DNA from: Mycobacterium dioxanotrophicus | GTDB taxonomy: Bacteria > Actinomycetota > Actinomycetes > Mycobacteriales > Mycobacteriaceae | Assembly: GCF_002157835.1 (NCBI RefSeq) | Contig: NZ_CP020809.1 | Coordinates: 3,720,001 to 3,784,000 of the forward strand | Length of the DNA stretch: 64,000 nucleotides | Direction: 5' to 3' | Shown: positions 48,001 to 57,668 of the stretch, in pieces | Layout: each line of letters begins with the position of its first letter | Numbering within the stretch: position 1 is the stretch's first letter | Translations under genes and position numbers: made by a program | Notes under the pieces: generated by a model | The model's database searches: none | What the model was told of the DNA's origin: nothing | What the model saw: only the letters and a program-made list of their open reading frames with translations

Positions 48001-49530
48001 GACGGCGGCCAGCCTGAACCTCTCGAGTCGCCGCCGGTCCAGCGTGGCGGTCACGTCGGACAGGTCCAATGCCGGGTCTGCGGCCAGCTCGGCGGCCATC
48101 GCTGCCCGGAAGTCTTCGAGCGCCTCAGGCGTGCGGGCCGACAGCCGCAGCACCTGTGTCCCGTCCTGCACCGGGCATGCGGGTTGCGCGGGCGCTTCCT
48201 CGACGACGAGGTGGACGTTGGTGCCGCCGACACCGAACGAACTCACGCCTGCGCGGCGCACACCGTCCCACTCCCACGGCGTGCACTCATTGCTCACCGT
48301 GAACGGGCCACGGTCGAGGTTCAGCGCCGGATTCGCCGTGGTGAAGTGCAGCGTCGCGGGAATGGCCCGGTTCTTCAGGCACAGAATCGTCTTGATCAGA
48401 CCGGCGATTCCCGAGGCCTCCGCCAGATGGCCGATGTTCGACTTCACCGAGCCCACCAGGCACGGACCCGACCGCGGCGTGTCCGAGAGGCTGAAAGCGG
48501 CTCGGAGCGCCTCCATTTCGATCGGGTCGCCCAGGGGCGTGCCCGTGCCGTGGGCCTCGATGTAGCTGATGGACGACGCGTCGACGCCGGCGACCGCTTG
48601 GGCCTCGGCAATCACATCGGCCTGCGCGGCGCCGTTGGGGGCCGCGTAGGTCATCTTCTTCGCGCCGTCGTTGTTGATCGCCGAGCCCCGGATCACGGCG
48701 TGGATCCGGTCGCCGGCCTCCAGCGCTGCTTGCAACGGTTTGAGTGCGATCACGGCAACACCGCTGCCGAACACGGTACCGTCGGCTGCTGCATCGAACG
48801 GCCGGCAGTGTCCGGCACCGGAGACCATCGAGCCGGGCTCATGCCAGTAACCCACGTGATGCGGAATCCGGATGGACGCGCCGCCGGCGAGCACCATGTC
48901 GCACTCGCCGTTGAGCAGGCTTTGGCAGGCCGTGTGCACGGCGACCATCGACGACGAACACGCAGTCTGCACCGTCACGCTCGGCCCGCGCAGATCGAAC
49001 TGGTGCGAGACCCGGGTGGCGAGGTAGTCCTTGTCGTTCTGCAATGACATGTTGATCAGATCGAAGGTGGCGCCTTGCCCGAGGAACGCGGACCGGTCGT
49101 GATGCGACAGCAGATTGTGCAGCATGTACATGCTCGCGCCGCTGGTCGCGAACACCCCGATCGAACCGTCGAATGCGGCGGGATCACAGCCGGCATCCTC
49201 GAGCGCATGCCAGGCGCACTGCAGGAACAGCCGCTGCTGCGGATCCATCATGCGTGCCACCTGCGGTGGGAACCCGAAGAATTCGGCGTCGAACTCGTCG
49301 ATCCCGTCGATGATCGGGGCGCGGCGCACATATTGCGGATCGGCGAGGGTGACGGCGCTGACTCCGGCGTCGATGAGCTGTGCCTCGGTCAGCGTCCGGA
49401 TGGACTCCTCACCGGCGCGGAGGTTCTGCCAGAAAGCCGACGGTGAGTTGGCACCGGGGAATCTCAGCGCCATACCGACGACAGCTATGGCATTGGGCGA
49501 CAACGGATCCTGTTCGGCGGTGGCAGTCAC
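45088..49530 (-). CDS. ppsE: PpsE-type type I polyketide synthase: KS-AT-ACP-condensation-like domain
   Basis: The 1480-residue synthase matches PpsE of the phthiocerol pathway. The KS domain (about 12-435) has TACSSS, EAHGTGT and NIGHLAEASG. The AT domain (about 550-860) has GHSIGE and HAFH, the motif usual for malonyl loading, although M. tuberculosis PpsE also has it and accepts methylmalonyl. An ACP with GGDSL (about 960-1030) and a condensation-like domain (about 1060-1480) follow. In the last, HHxxxDG is replaced by HELVADG: the second, catalytic His is Glu, so normal condensation chemistry is doubtful. No reducing domain is present, so a beta-keto acid chain end is expected. GTG 49530 overlaps the upstream synthase stop. 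Confidence 0.93.
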   Translation of the reverse strand: MTATAEQDPLSPNAIAVVGMALRFPGANSPSAFWQNLRAGEESIRTLTEAQLIDAGVSAVTLADPQYVRRAPIIDGIDEFDAEFFGFPPQVARMMDPQQRLFLQCAWHALEDAGCDPAAFDGSIGVFATSGASMYMLHNLLSHHDRSAFLGQGATFDLINMSLQNDKDYLATRVSHQFDLRGPSVTVQTACSSSMVAVHTACQSLLNGECDMVLAGGASIRIPHHVGYWHEPGSMVSGAGHCRPFDAAADGTVFGSGVAVIALKPLQAALEAGDRIHAVIRGSAINNDGAKKMTYAAPNGAAQADVIAEAQAVAGVDASSISYIEAHGTGTPLGDPIEMEALRAAFSLSDTPRSGPCLVGSVKSNIGHLAEASGIAGLIKTILCLKNRAIPATLHFTTANPALNLDRGPFTVSNECTPWEWDGVRRAGVSSFGVGGTNVHLVVEEAPAQPACPVQDGTQVLRLSARTPEALEDFRAAMAAELAADPALDLSDVTATLDRRRLERFRLAAVVHDRHDAAAVLGAAESDNVFVSESTDGTATSRAPAGERRVTLMFPGQGAQHADMARGLYESEPVFTEHFDRCAEGFQSELGIDLKAELFGSDQSDLERTDRAQPALFTVEYALARLLHAYGVQASAYVGHSIGEYVAGVLAGIFDLPTAIGVVATRARLMHGSARGAMVAVAMTPEAIAEHLAPGLDLAAVNDPGNCVVAGSPEDVMKFQNRLRQRGILARRVRTAHAFHSQLMDPVVPQFGEFLSGVQLRPPHTPVLSNVTGTWLTDAQATDPTLWAGQIRATVRFSDELDHVLDDPCAVLVEVGPGGALTGSAMRHPKWAERHRAVRLMRHQVQNRGDRDTFLLALGQLWSAGVEVDWSPLSSRTPTLVSLPGYPFVRQRHWVDPELTADGAAPVRTNGSTPNGHVVEPAGETKTGGAGTGQVDIESTLRRICAECLGVSSVGPNDDFFEIGGDSLIAIGVAMSATNQGLELTPQDLYDHPNVAALTAVLSARYAAGGLAAVSVDDAPQPVSPLAAHFFEHGLREAGRWRVPLLVRLDSTVGIEDVRSVLAAVINHHDALRTGFSQRAGAWEQQIRPPCDQLDVAQVSLPDTVTPGSDDERRAAIDILTAQVRRQDLSSPALAATYIADADGAGRYLAMSIHELVADGGSREILLTDLFTAFTQRLAGSDITLPPVTATWREWSQRYAGLATHPAVLDSRQYWLDEAAKPTLPLADRGPGQPPGVDDMECVPSLIGAEPAGLIERARGRFEFVVEELMLGALSRTIAHSVAEGTVAVALAGTGRAVLKPDVDPRRTVGGFTTVYPVSLSCHGGSTATQVLDGVHETMRAVPHQGVGHGLLRYLYGPTARTFGAVESPDILLCNEGVIPDLPTAAGPVQIDRETAMGVRDKTPGLGFPIEMRIYRSSAGMHVDWWYDVRRVAQATVKTMAERFPIEFEELLSEALATAPTQDEFGGAMSELGLVDLSAE

Positions 49531-52500
49531 GCGCGCTGTCCTCTCTTACGCCGCACCGCGGCGCCCCGGCGGGCGGCGGCACGTTGGTTGGCTCGGTCCC
49601 GCAGCGCGTCGACGGCTGCTCCGGTGTCCGGGGTGGACACTCCGCACTGCTGCATCACATCGGCGGTGATGTCATCCAGGGAGGCACCCTGCAGCAGCAT
49701 GGCCACCGGAGGTTCGACCCCGAAGTCGGACTGGGTGGCATGCCGGATCCGCACGGCCATCAGCGAATCCATGCCGAGTTCGATCAGCGGGACAGCCGGG
49801 CTCAGCGCAGCCGGGTCGGCGTAGCCCATGATCGCGGCGAGCCGTGTTCGCAGCCGCTCACCGATGATGCGTTCGACGTCAAGCGGATCCAGCTCGGTGA
49901 AGTCGGGGGCACCGGCCCACTGATCGTCCTGATCGTCGTCGCCGGCACGGTTCTCGGCGCCCGCCGCGGGGATCAGTGGGTCGACGATCCGCAGGCTCGC
50001 GCGGGTGCGGTACGCCGCGGCCAGTCGGGTCCAGTCGGCGGCAGCGATGACGGCCCGAACCGGGGCATCGGTGGCCAGCGCCGAGCACAGTGCCCCGATC
50101 GCCACCTCGTCAGGCATGGGTTCAAGCCCAGAGCTCAGCGTGACCTGTTGGTACTCGTCGGACTGGTTGTCGGCCAACGATTTCCACCACCCCCAGTTCA
50201 CCGTGGTGGCGGCCAGCCCAGCGGCGCGGCGGGCGTAGGCGAAGGTGTCCAGGAACCCAGTGGTGGCTGTGTAGTGCGCGAGCCACCGCGAACCGAGCAA
50301 CCCGGAGATCGACGCGAACAGCACGAACTGGTGCACCGGATGTTTCAACGACAGGGTGTGCAGCAGTGATACCGCGTCCAGCTTGGGTCGGAACATCGCC
50401 TGCACGTCCTCTGCGGTCATGTCCGCCAGCGTCACCGGTCCACCACCGAATGCCGCGAGATAGATGCCGTTGAGTGCGGGTAGGTCACGGCCGAACCGTT
50501 CGAACAGTGCCGCCATCGCCTTCGGATCCGACGCGTCGGCCGCGACGGGCACGAGCGTCGCCCCGTGTTCGGCCACGGCTTGTGCCAGCTCTGTCATCCG
50601 TGCACCGGGATTGCGGGACACCGCAACGACGGTCTTGGCTCCCATCGCGACGAGCTGGCGGACCAGATGCGGCCCGATGTTGCCCGTGGCCCCGATGACC
50701 AGATGGCTTCCCGCGCCATCGATTTCGGCGGGTGGCGCGGGCCGTGCCGGTGCCGACACCAGCCGCGGTACATGTCTGCGCCCGGCGCGGTACACCGCTT
50801 GATCGTCGTCGTCGCTGCCGGCGGCCTCAGCCCGAAGGTAGCCGGCCACCCGCTCGGCGGGCACCGACTCGTCGACATCGATGACACCGCCCCAGAATTC
50901 GGGGTGCTCCAGCGCCAGTGTCCGGCCCAGACCCCACAGCACCGCATGGGCGGGATTCGCCCGGTCACCCTCCGCGAGCGGCTGGGCGTTACGGGTCAGC
51001 AGGTACAGACGCGGCGGCTCCGGCAGCGCTGCCAACGCCGCGCAGAGCTCGCGGCACGTGTTGAACAGGTGATAGCCGGGTTCCGCGTCCAGGCATCCGA
51101 TGGCCACGTCCGGCGCGAACACCACATGTGCTGCACCGTTCAACGCGTCCGCCAGCGCGCCATCGCGCTCGGTCAAAGCCGTGGGGGCCAGCAGCACGGC
51201 GTCGAGTTCCAGACTCAGCTCGGCATCGGAGACCACCAGCCAGCGCCCTGACGCATGCCGATCCGCCGGCAGCGGACGTGCTTGCCACGTCAGCTCGCAG
51301 CACCACTGTGGCGGCACTCCCCCTGCCCCCGGGAGTGACTGTTGCGCAGCCACGGCACGGGCGATGGCGGGACCGTCGATCCAGTGCCTGGTGTGTTGCC
51401 ATGGCGTGGTGGGCAGTTCGGGTGGCGGACCGTCGGGATGCGGGGTCTGCGGCGCCGCCGCGGTGTGGATCGCGTTGAGATTGGTGTGGAACGTGTGGGT
51501 GTCGTCGCCGTCGCGCGACAGCGTGCCGACGGTGTGATGGTGTGTGTCGCCGAGCGTCTCGGTGATCGAATGCGCCAACACCGGGTGCGGACTGATCTCG
51601 ATGAACGTGCCGTACTGCTCGCCGAGGTCGGCGAGCGCCTGGTACAGCCGGACCGGTTGGCGGACGTTGGCCACCCAATAGGCTGCGTCGACGTGCGGGG
51701 CCCAGTCGTTGGTCACCGTGGACAGGAAGGGCACTGCCGGCGGTTTCGGCTCCAGATCCGCCAGGCCGGTGCGTAACTCGGCCAAGATCGGATCCATGAG
51801 GGCGCTGTGTGAGGCCACCTCCATGTTGACCCGTCGGGCGAAGCGGTCCTGCTGCTGGACGTCGGTGATCAGCTGGTCGATCTGCGAGGGTGGCCCGGCC
51901 ACCACCGTCTGCCTTGGAGACGAATACACCGCGAGGCTCACCTGTTCCCGCCCTGCGATCAGGGCGGACGTGGCGTCGGCATCGAGCTCGAGCAGTGCCA
52001 CGGCGCCTTGGCCGGCCAGCCGCGACATGAGCCGGGAGCGGGTGGCGATGACGCGGAGTCCTTCGGTGGGGGTGAGTGCGCCTGCGGTGACGGCGGCGGC
52101 GACTTCGCCCATGGAGTGTCCGATGACAGCGTCGGGGACCACGCCGTAGTGCCGCCACAACGCGGTCAACGCCACCTGCAGGCCGAAAATCGCGGGCTGA
52201 AACCGGGCGTCGCCGAGCACTGGCTCGCCGTTGGCGATGACCTCGTGCAGCGAGAAGCCGACGGTGTCGAGGAACATCGGTTCGAGGGTGTCGATGGCGG
52301 CGGCGAAGGCGGGTTCGTCGGTGAGCAGTCGCCGGCCCATGCCGGCCCATTGGGAGCCTTGCCCGGAGTAGACGAACACCCGGCCCGGCCGGCACGGCCC
52401 GTCATGCGACCGAACCACGCCTGGCGCCGGACGTCCGTCGGCGAGCGCTTGCAACGCCTCTGCAGCCTGCGCACGGCTGCGGGCGCAGACGGTGGCGAAG

Positions 52501-54077
52501 GTGCGGTGTTGGGTTCGGTGGTGGTTGAGGGTGTGGGCGACGTCGGCGAGGCGGACTTCGGCGCCGGGGCCGGTCATCCACTGGCCGAGCATGGCTGCGG
52601 TCGCGGCGATCCGCTCGGGCGTCTTGCCTGACAACACCAGCGTGGTCACGGGCGAATCCGGCTGCGCGACAACGTCGTCAACCGCGGATGCTTGTTCGAT
52701 GACGATGTGTGCATTCGTCCCGCTGGCGCCGAATGACGATACGCCCGCGCGACGCGGGCGGTTGCTCTCCGGCCACGTCAGCAGGTCGGGTGCGATGGTG
52801 AGGCGGGTGGCGTCTTGGCTCGCGTGGGGGGTGAGTTGGTGGAAGTTGAGGTGTTTGGGGATGTATCCGTAGCGGACGCTGAGGACGGTTTTGATGAATC
52901 CGGCGATGCCCGCGGCCGATTCCAAATGTCCGAGGTTGGTCTTGACCGAGCCCACCACCAGCGGGGCGGCGTCGCCGCGGTCGGCGAAAACCTGTGCCAG
53001 CGCATCCAACTCGATCGGATCACCCAATGCGGTACCGGTGCCGTGGGCCTCGATGTAGTCGATGTCGGCGGGCACCAGTCGTGAGGCTGCCAATGCCTGG
53101 CGCATCAACGCCTGCTGGGCCGGGCCGTTGGGCACCGTCTGTCCACTGCTGGCGCCGTCCTGGTTGACCGCCGATCCGCGCACCACCGCCAACACCCGGT
53201 CCCCGTCGCGCAGGGCATCGCTCAATCGCTTGAGCACCACCACCCCGCAACCCTCACTGCGCACATACCCATTGGCACCGGCATCAAAGGTCTTGCACTG
53301 CCCATCCGGCGACAACATGCCGAACCGGGTGAGTGCGATATTGGCTTCGGGCTTGAGGATCAGGTTGACGCCGGCGGCCAGGGCGGTGTCGCTCTCCCCA
53401 CGACGCAGACTCTGACACGCCAGATGCACCGACACCAACGACGACGAACACGCCGTATCCACCACCAACGCCGGACCCCGCGCCCCCAGAAAATACGCCA
53501 ACCGCCCCGCCGCAAAATTCGCCGCATTCCCAAACGGGATATACGCGTCGTAGTCTTCGCGACGCAGCGTTTCGGTGAGCCTCAACATGTAGTCGTATCC
53601 GGTCAGGCCGACGAAGATACCGGTCTGCGTCCCCCGAATCGACTGCGCCACAATACCGGCGTTCTCCAACGCCTCCCACGCCACCTCAAGCAACAACCGC
53701 TGCTGCGGATCCATCGCCGCCGCCTCCCGCGGCGCAATCCCAAAAAACTCCGCATCAAACTCATCCGGACGCCACGACGTCAAAAACCCACCATCACGCG
53801 CACAAATCGTCCCCGGCACCGACGGATCCGCCGAATAAAACTCCTCAACATCCCACCGATCCCCCGGCACCGGCACAATCCCACTACGCCCGTCCTGCAA
53901 CAACTGCCAAAACTGATCAGCAGAACCCACCCCACCAGGCAACCGGCAACCCATCCCCACCACAGCCACCGGCTCAACATCAGCACGCTCAGCCACCGCC
54001 AACCGCGCCGTCAACTCATCAATCCGATGCAAAGCCTCAGCAATAATCGCCCGACGATCCGCCCCAGCACCAACCAT
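49527..54077 (-). CDS. Type I polyketide synthase KS-AT-KR-ACP (PpsC/D-related), third module
   Basis: The 1516-residue single-module synthase has an N-terminal docking helix ([20 protein letters not shown]), KS (about 30-450; [21 protein letters not shown]) and AT (about 550-850; [10 protein letters not shown]). A full ketoreductase follows (about 1160-1380; GATGNIG, Ser in FASISG, Tyr in HYTATTGF) and an ACP (GMDSLM). The basic tail ([16 protein letters not shown]) probably docks to PpsE. No dehydratase or enoyl reductase is present, so it should leave a beta-hydroxyl. ATG 54077 aligns with the start of M. tuberculosis PpsC and is preferred to TTG 54086. The first third shares long identical DNA with the upstream synthase gene. 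Confidence 0.9.
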   Translation of the reverse strand: MVGAGADRRAIIAEALHRIDELTARLAVAERADVEPVAVVGMGCRLPGGVGSADQFWQLLQDGRSGIVPVPGDRWDVEEFYSADPSVPGTICARDGGFLTSWRPDEFDAEFFGIAPREAAAMDPQQRLLLEVAWEALENAGIVAQSIRGTQTGIFVGLTGYDYMLRLTETLRREDYDAYIPFGNAANFAAGRLAYFLGARGPALVVDTACSSSLVSVHLACQSLRRGESDTALAAGVNLILKPEANIALTRFGMLSPDGQCKTFDAGANGYVRSEGCGVVVLKRLSDALRDGDRVLAVVRGSAVNQDGASSGQTVPNGPAQQALMRQALAASRLVPADIDYIEAHGTGTALGDPIELDALAQVFADRGDAAPLVVGSVKTNLGHLESAAGIAGFIKTVLSVRYGYIPKHLNFHQLTPHASQDATRLTIAPDLLTWPESNRPRRAGVSSFGASGTNAHIVIEQASAVDDVVAQPDSPVTTLVLSGKTPERIAATAAMLGQWMTGPGAEVRLADVAHTLNHHRTQHRTFATVCARSRAQAAEALQALADGRPAPGVVRSHDGPCRPGRVFVYSGQGSQWAGMGRRLLTDEPAFAAAIDTLEPMFLDTVGFSLHEVIANGEPVLGDARFQPAIFGLQVALTALWRHYGVVPDAVIGHSMGEVAAAVTAGALTPTEGLRVIATRSRLMSRLAGQGAVALLELDADATSALIAGREQVSLAVYSSPRQTVVAGPPSQIDQLITDVQQQDRFARRVNMEVASHSALMDPILAELRTGLADLEPKPPAVPFLSTVTNDWAPHVDAAYWVANVRQPVRLYQALADLGEQYGTFIEISPHPVLAHSITETLGDTHHHTVGTLSRDGDDTHTFHTNLNAIHTAAAPQTPHPDGPPPELPTTPWQHTRHWIDGPAIARAVAAQQSLPGAGGVPPQWCCELTWQARPLPADRHASGRWLVVSDAELSLELDAVLLAPTALTERDGALADALNGAAHVVFAPDVAIGCLDAEPGYHLFNTCRELCAALAALPEPPRLYLLTRNAQPLAEGDRANPAHAVLWGLGRTLALEHPEFWGGVIDVDESVPAERVAGYLRAEAAGSDDDDQAVYRAGRRHVPRLVSAPARPAPPAEIDGAGSHLVIGATGNIGPHLVRQLVAMGAKTVVAVSRNPGARMTELAQAVAEHGATLVPVAADASDPKAMAALFERFGRDLPALNGIYLAAFGGGPVTLADMTAEDVQAMFRPKLDAVSLLHTLSLKHPVHQFVLFASISGLLGSRWLAHYTATTGFLDTFAYARRAAGLAATTVNWGWWKSLADNQSDEYQQVTLSSGLEPMPDEVAIGALCSALATDAPVRAVIAAADWTRLAAAYRTRASLRIVDPLIPAAGAENRAGDDDQDDQWAGAPDFTELDPLDVERIIGERLRTRLAAIMGYADPAALSPAVPLIELGMDSLMAVRIRHATQSDFGVEPPVAMLLQGASLDDITADVMQQCGVSTPDTGAAVDALRDRANQRAAARRGAAVRRKRGQRA

Positions 54078-54090
54078 AAAAATCAACCCA
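53601..54090. repeat. Duplicated PKS segment, copy 2 (identical to 57179-57668)
   Basis: About 490 bases covering the KS N-terminus, the start codon and the last codon and stop of the preceding gene are identical, on reading, to 57179-57668 at a constant offset of 3578. Further near-identical blocks at the same offset extend through KS and AT, for example 52,021-52,160 against 55,599-55,738. The two genes are recent duplicates or are kept alike by gene conversion. Confidence 0.9.
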
Positions 54091-57000
54091 CACTTTCCGG
54101 GAGGTCGGCGTCGACGATCTCGGCGAGGTGGTCGGCGAGCTCCGTGACCGTCGGGTAGTCGAAAACGACTGTCTGGGGCAGAACTTCGCCGAGGGTCTCG
54201 GCAAGCGCGCGCTGCAGGATCACGTTCATCAACGAATCCATGCCCAGTTCAAAGAAATCCGCGTCCGGATTGAGCGACTGAGCTGACGGCAGCCCCATGA
54301 CGGCTGCCACCAGGACACCGACATGGTTCTGCAACAGGGCACGACGTTCTTCCGGTTCGCAGACTCGCCACACGTCTTTGATGTCGCCGACGGGCCCCGC
54401 AGTTGGATCGGAACCCACACCGGGCGGCTCCGTTTCCTCGACGTCGACGACACCGCCCCAGATCTCCGGATGCTCCGACGCCAAGGCCCGCCCCAGTCCC
54501 CAGAGCACGGCATCGGCCGGATCCGCCGGATGGTCGTCGGAGCCGTCACGCCGTCCCAGGATGAACATTCTGGGTGGCACCGCCATCGTGGCAAGCGCAG
54601 CCGTGAGGCGCCTGGTCGTGTTGAACAGCCGATAACCCCATTCCGGCAAGTGGCCGGAAGCCGAAAGGTCCGGCGCATAAAGGACATTCGCAGCCTTGCC
54701 GAGGATGTCCGGCAACTCGGATGCCGCTGCTCCGTCGGCCAGCGTGTCCATCGGCAGGACGGTGACCACCGCTGCGTCCCCGACTGCGCTGCTCACCTTG
54801 GCGCCGCATCCTTCGTCGGCGAACACCACCCAGGAACCGTCACCGGCGGTATCGGCCGCGGTGATCGGCCCGATCGGCCAGTCGGATGCATAGCTCCATC
54901 CGTTCGATCCGGCCGCGGGCGCATGCAGCTGCGGGGTCGTCGGCTTGATCCACAACCGGGTGTGGTGCCACGGGGTCGCGGGCAGCACCGGATGCGGTTC
55001 GGGCGGATGCGAGGTGCGCGGTGGCGCGCCGGTGTGAGCGGAGTTCAGATTGGTGTGGAACGTGTGGGTGTCGTCGCCGTCGCGCTGCAGGGTCGGCACG
55101 GTGTGGAAGTGTGTGCCTGCGAGGGTGTCTGCGATCGAATGGGTCAGCAGCGGGTGGGGGCTGATCTCGATGAAGGTGGCGTGATCGGTCCCGGCCGCAG
55201 CGATTGCCTGACTGAACCGTACCGGTCGGCGCAGATTCGCGACCCAGTGATCGGCGTCGAAACTCGTTGTCGGCGTCTGACTCTCGTCGTAGGTGGTCGA
55301 GATGATCGGGATCGCTGGCGGTTTCGGCGCGAGATCGCTCAATGCGGCCTGCAGATCAGGTAGCACGGGGTCGATCGTCGGATGATGCGACGCGACGTCG
55401 ACGTCGATGCGTCGTGCCAACCTGCTCTGCTGCGCGACCTTCGCGATCAACATGTCGACGTCGGCCGGTGGTCCGGCGATCACCGTCTGGGTCGGCGAGG
55501 CGTAGACCGCCAGCGTCACCGCCGGGTACTCGGCGATCAATCCCAGGGTCGAGGCGGGATCCAGCTCGAGGAGTGCCATCGCGCCTTGGCCGGCCAGCCG
55601 CGACATGAGCCGGGAGCGGGTGGCGATGACGCGGAGTCCTTCGGTGGGGGTGAGTGCGCCTGCGGTGACGGCGGCGGCGACTTCGCCCATGGAGTGTCCG
55701 ATGACGGCGTCGGGAACCACGCCGTAGTGCCGCCACAACTCGGTCAACGCGAGCTGCAGGCCGGTCAGGACCGGCTGGATGCGCTCGATACCGGTCAGCG
55801 GTTCTGCCGCTTCGAGCACCTCTCGCAGCGAGAAGCCGACCTCGGTGCGGAATGCCGGTTCGAGGGTGTCGATGGCGGTGGCGAAGGCGGGTTCGTCGGT
55901 GAGCAGTCGCCGGCCCATGCCGGCCCATTGGGAGCCTTGCCCGGAGTAGACGAACACCCGGCCCGGACGGCACGGCCCGTCATGCGACCGAACCACGCCG
56001 ACCGCAGCCTGGCCGGCCGCCAGGGCCGACAGTCCGGCGACCGCCTGGTTATGGTCGCGGGCGCAGATGGTGGCGAAGGTGCGGTGTTGGGCGCGGTGGT
56101 GGTTGAGGGTGTGGGCGACGTCGGCGAGGCGGACTTCGGCGCCGGGGCCGGTCATCCACTGGCCGAGCATGGCTGCGGTCGCGGCGATCCGCTGCGATGA
56201 CTTGCCCGCCACCACCAGCGTCGTCACCGGTGAATCCGGCTCCCACACAGCAGGTTCGGGAGACGGTGCCTGCTCGACGATGATGTGTGCGTTGGTTCCG
56301 CTGACCCCGAACGACGACACCCCCGCGCGGCGTGGACGCGGCACAGTAGGCCATTCCAACGCCGGCGATGCGATGGTCAAGCGCGTGGCGTCTTGGCAGG
56401 CGTGGGGGGTGAGTTGGTGAAAGTTGAGGTGTTTGGGGATGTATCCGTAGCGGACGCTGAGGACGGTTTTGATGAATCCGGCGATGCCCGCGGCCGATTC
56501 CAAATGTCCGAGGTTGGTCTTGACCGAGCCCACCACCAGCGGGGCGGCGTCGCCGCGGTCGGCGAAAACCTGTGCCAGCGCATCCAACTCGATCGGATCA
56601 CCCAATGCGGTACCGGTGCCGTGGGCCTCGATGTAGTCGATGTCGGCGGGCACCAGTCGTGAGGCTGCCAATGCCTGGCGCATCAACGCCTGCTGGGCCG
56701 GGCCGTTGGGCACCGTCTGCCCACTGCTGGCGCCGTCCTGGTTGACCGCCGATCCGCGCACCACCGCCAACACCCGGTCCCCGTCGGCCAGGGCATCACT
56801 CAACCGCTTGAGCACCACCACCCCGCAACCCTCACTGCGCACATACCCATTGGCACCGGCATCAAAGGTCTTGCACTGCCCATCCGGCGACAACATCCCA
56901 AACCGGGAACACGCAATGCTGTTCTCCGGGCGCAGAATCAGGTTGACGCCGGCGGCCAGGGCGGTGTCGCTCTCCCCACGACGCAGACTCTGACACGCCA

Positions 57001-57655
57001 GATGCACCGACACCAACGACGACGAACACGCCGTATCCACCACCAACGCCGGACCCCGCGCCCCCAGAAAATACGCCAACCGCCCCGCCGCAAAATTCGC
57101 CGCATTCCCAAACGGGATATAGGCATCGATGTCCTCGCGGCGGAGCCGCCCCGCGAAGGTGAGTGAATAGTCGTTGGTGGTCAGGCCGACGAAGATACCG
57201 GTCTGCGTCCCCCGAATCGACTGCGCCACAATACCGGCGTTCTCCAACGCCTCCCACGCCACCTCAAGCAACAACCGCTGCTGCGGATCCATCGCCGCCG
57301 CCTCCCGCGGCGCAATCCCAAAAAACTCCGCATCAAACTCATCCGGACGCCACGACGTCAAAAACCCACCATCACGCGCACAAATCGTCCCCGGCACCGA
57401 CGGATCCGCCGAATAAAACTCCTCAACATCCCACCGATCCCCCGGCACCGGCACAATCCCACTACGCCCGTCCTGCAACAACTGCCAAAACTGATCAGCA
57501 GAACCCACCCCACCAGGCAACCGGCAACCCATCCCCACCACAGCCACCGGCTCAACATCAGCACGCTCAGCCACCGCCAACCGCGCCGTCAACTCATCAA
57601 TCCGATGCAAAGCCTCAGCAATAATCGCCCGACGATCCGCCCCAGCACCAACCAT
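54083..57655 (-). CDS. Type I polyketide synthase KS-AT-(truncated KR)-ACP, second module
   Basis: The 1190-residue synthase has the same docking helix and KS-AT as the next gene ([16 protein letters not shown]). Of the ketoreductase only the N-terminal structural half remains (through [24 protein letters not shown], about residue 1080). The Rossmann half with GATGNIG, Ser and Tyr is absent, and the sequence passes straight to the linker [15 protein letters not shown] and an ACP (GMDSLM). The module should therefore leave a beta-keto group. The junction lies near 54,395-54,425. ATG 57655 lies five bases after the upstream stop and fits the PpsC start; TTG 57664 is the alternative. Confidence 0.9.
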   Translation of the reverse strand: MVGAGADRRAIIAEALHRIDELTARLAVAERADVEPVAVVGMGCRLPGGVGSADQFWQLLQDGRSGIVPVPGDRWDVEEFYSADPSVPGTICARDGGFLTSWRPDEFDAEFFGIAPREAAAMDPQQRLLLEVAWEALENAGIVAQSIRGTQTGIFVGLTTNDYSLTFAGRLRREDIDAYIPFGNAANFAAGRLAYFLGARGPALVVDTACSSSLVSVHLACQSLRRGESDTALAAGVNLILRPENSIACSRFGMLSPDGQCKTFDAGANGYVRSEGCGVVVLKRLSDALADGDRVLAVVRGSAVNQDGASSGQTVPNGPAQQALMRQALAASRLVPADIDYIEAHGTGTALGDPIELDALAQVFADRGDAAPLVVGSVKTNLGHLESAAGIAGFIKTVLSVRYGYIPKHLNFHQLTPHACQDATRLTIASPALEWPTVPRPRRAGVSSFGVSGTNAHIIVEQAPSPEPAVWEPDSPVTTLVVAGKSSQRIAATAAMLGQWMTGPGAEVRLADVAHTLNHHRAQHRTFATICARDHNQAVAGLSALAAGQAAVGVVRSHDGPCRPGRVFVYSGQGSQWAGMGRRLLTDEPAFATAIDTLEPAFRTEVGFSLREVLEAAEPLTGIERIQPVLTGLQLALTELWRHYGVVPDAVIGHSMGEVAAAVTAGALTPTEGLRVIATRSRLMSRLAGQGAMALLELDPASTLGLIAEYPAVTLAVYASPTQTVIAGPPADVDMLIAKVAQQSRLARRIDVDVASHHPTIDPVLPDLQAALSDLAPKPPAIPIISTTYDESQTPTTSFDADHWVANLRRPVRFSQAIAAAGTDHATFIEISPHPLLTHSIADTLAGTHFHTVPTLQRDGDDTHTFHTNLNSAHTGAPPRTSHPPEPHPVLPATPWHHTRLWIKPTTPQLHAPAAGSNGWSYASDWPIGPITAADTAGDGSWVVFADEGCGAKVSSAVGDAAVVTVLPMDTLADGAAASELPDILGKAANVLYAPDLSASGHLPEWGYRLFNTTRRLTAALATMAVPPRMFILGRRDGSDDHPADPADAVLWGLGRALASEHPEIWGGVVDVEETEPPGVGSDPTAGPVGDIKDVWRVCEPEERRALLQNHVGVLVAAVMGLPSAQSLNPDADFFELGMDSLMNVILQRALAETLGEVLPQTVVFDYPTVTELADHLAEIVDADLPESVG

Positions 57656-57668
57656 AAAAATCAACCCA
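57179..57668. repeat. Duplicated PKS segment, copy 1 (identical to 53601-54090)
   Basis: Partner of 53601-54090. Within both copies the codons end mostly in G or T (TTG, GTG, GGG, GAT, TTT), unlike the C-rich third positions of the flanking patches and neighbouring genes. This suggests that the duplicated material came from a differently biased source. Confidence 0.9.

Noticed and set aside
54077..54086. TTG starts (54086 and 57664) for the two middle synthases, giving 4-base overlaps with the upstream stops
   Set aside because: ATG nine bases downstream places the DRRAII docking helix exactly as in M. tuberculosis PpsC; TTG is rarer. Kept as an alternative only.
53424..54158. Arg/His/Pro-rich plus-strand frames repeated at 53424-54158 and 57163-57624
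   Set aside because: They arise because the duplicated PKS segment uses G/T-ending codons, which keeps antisense frames open; no independent coding evidence.
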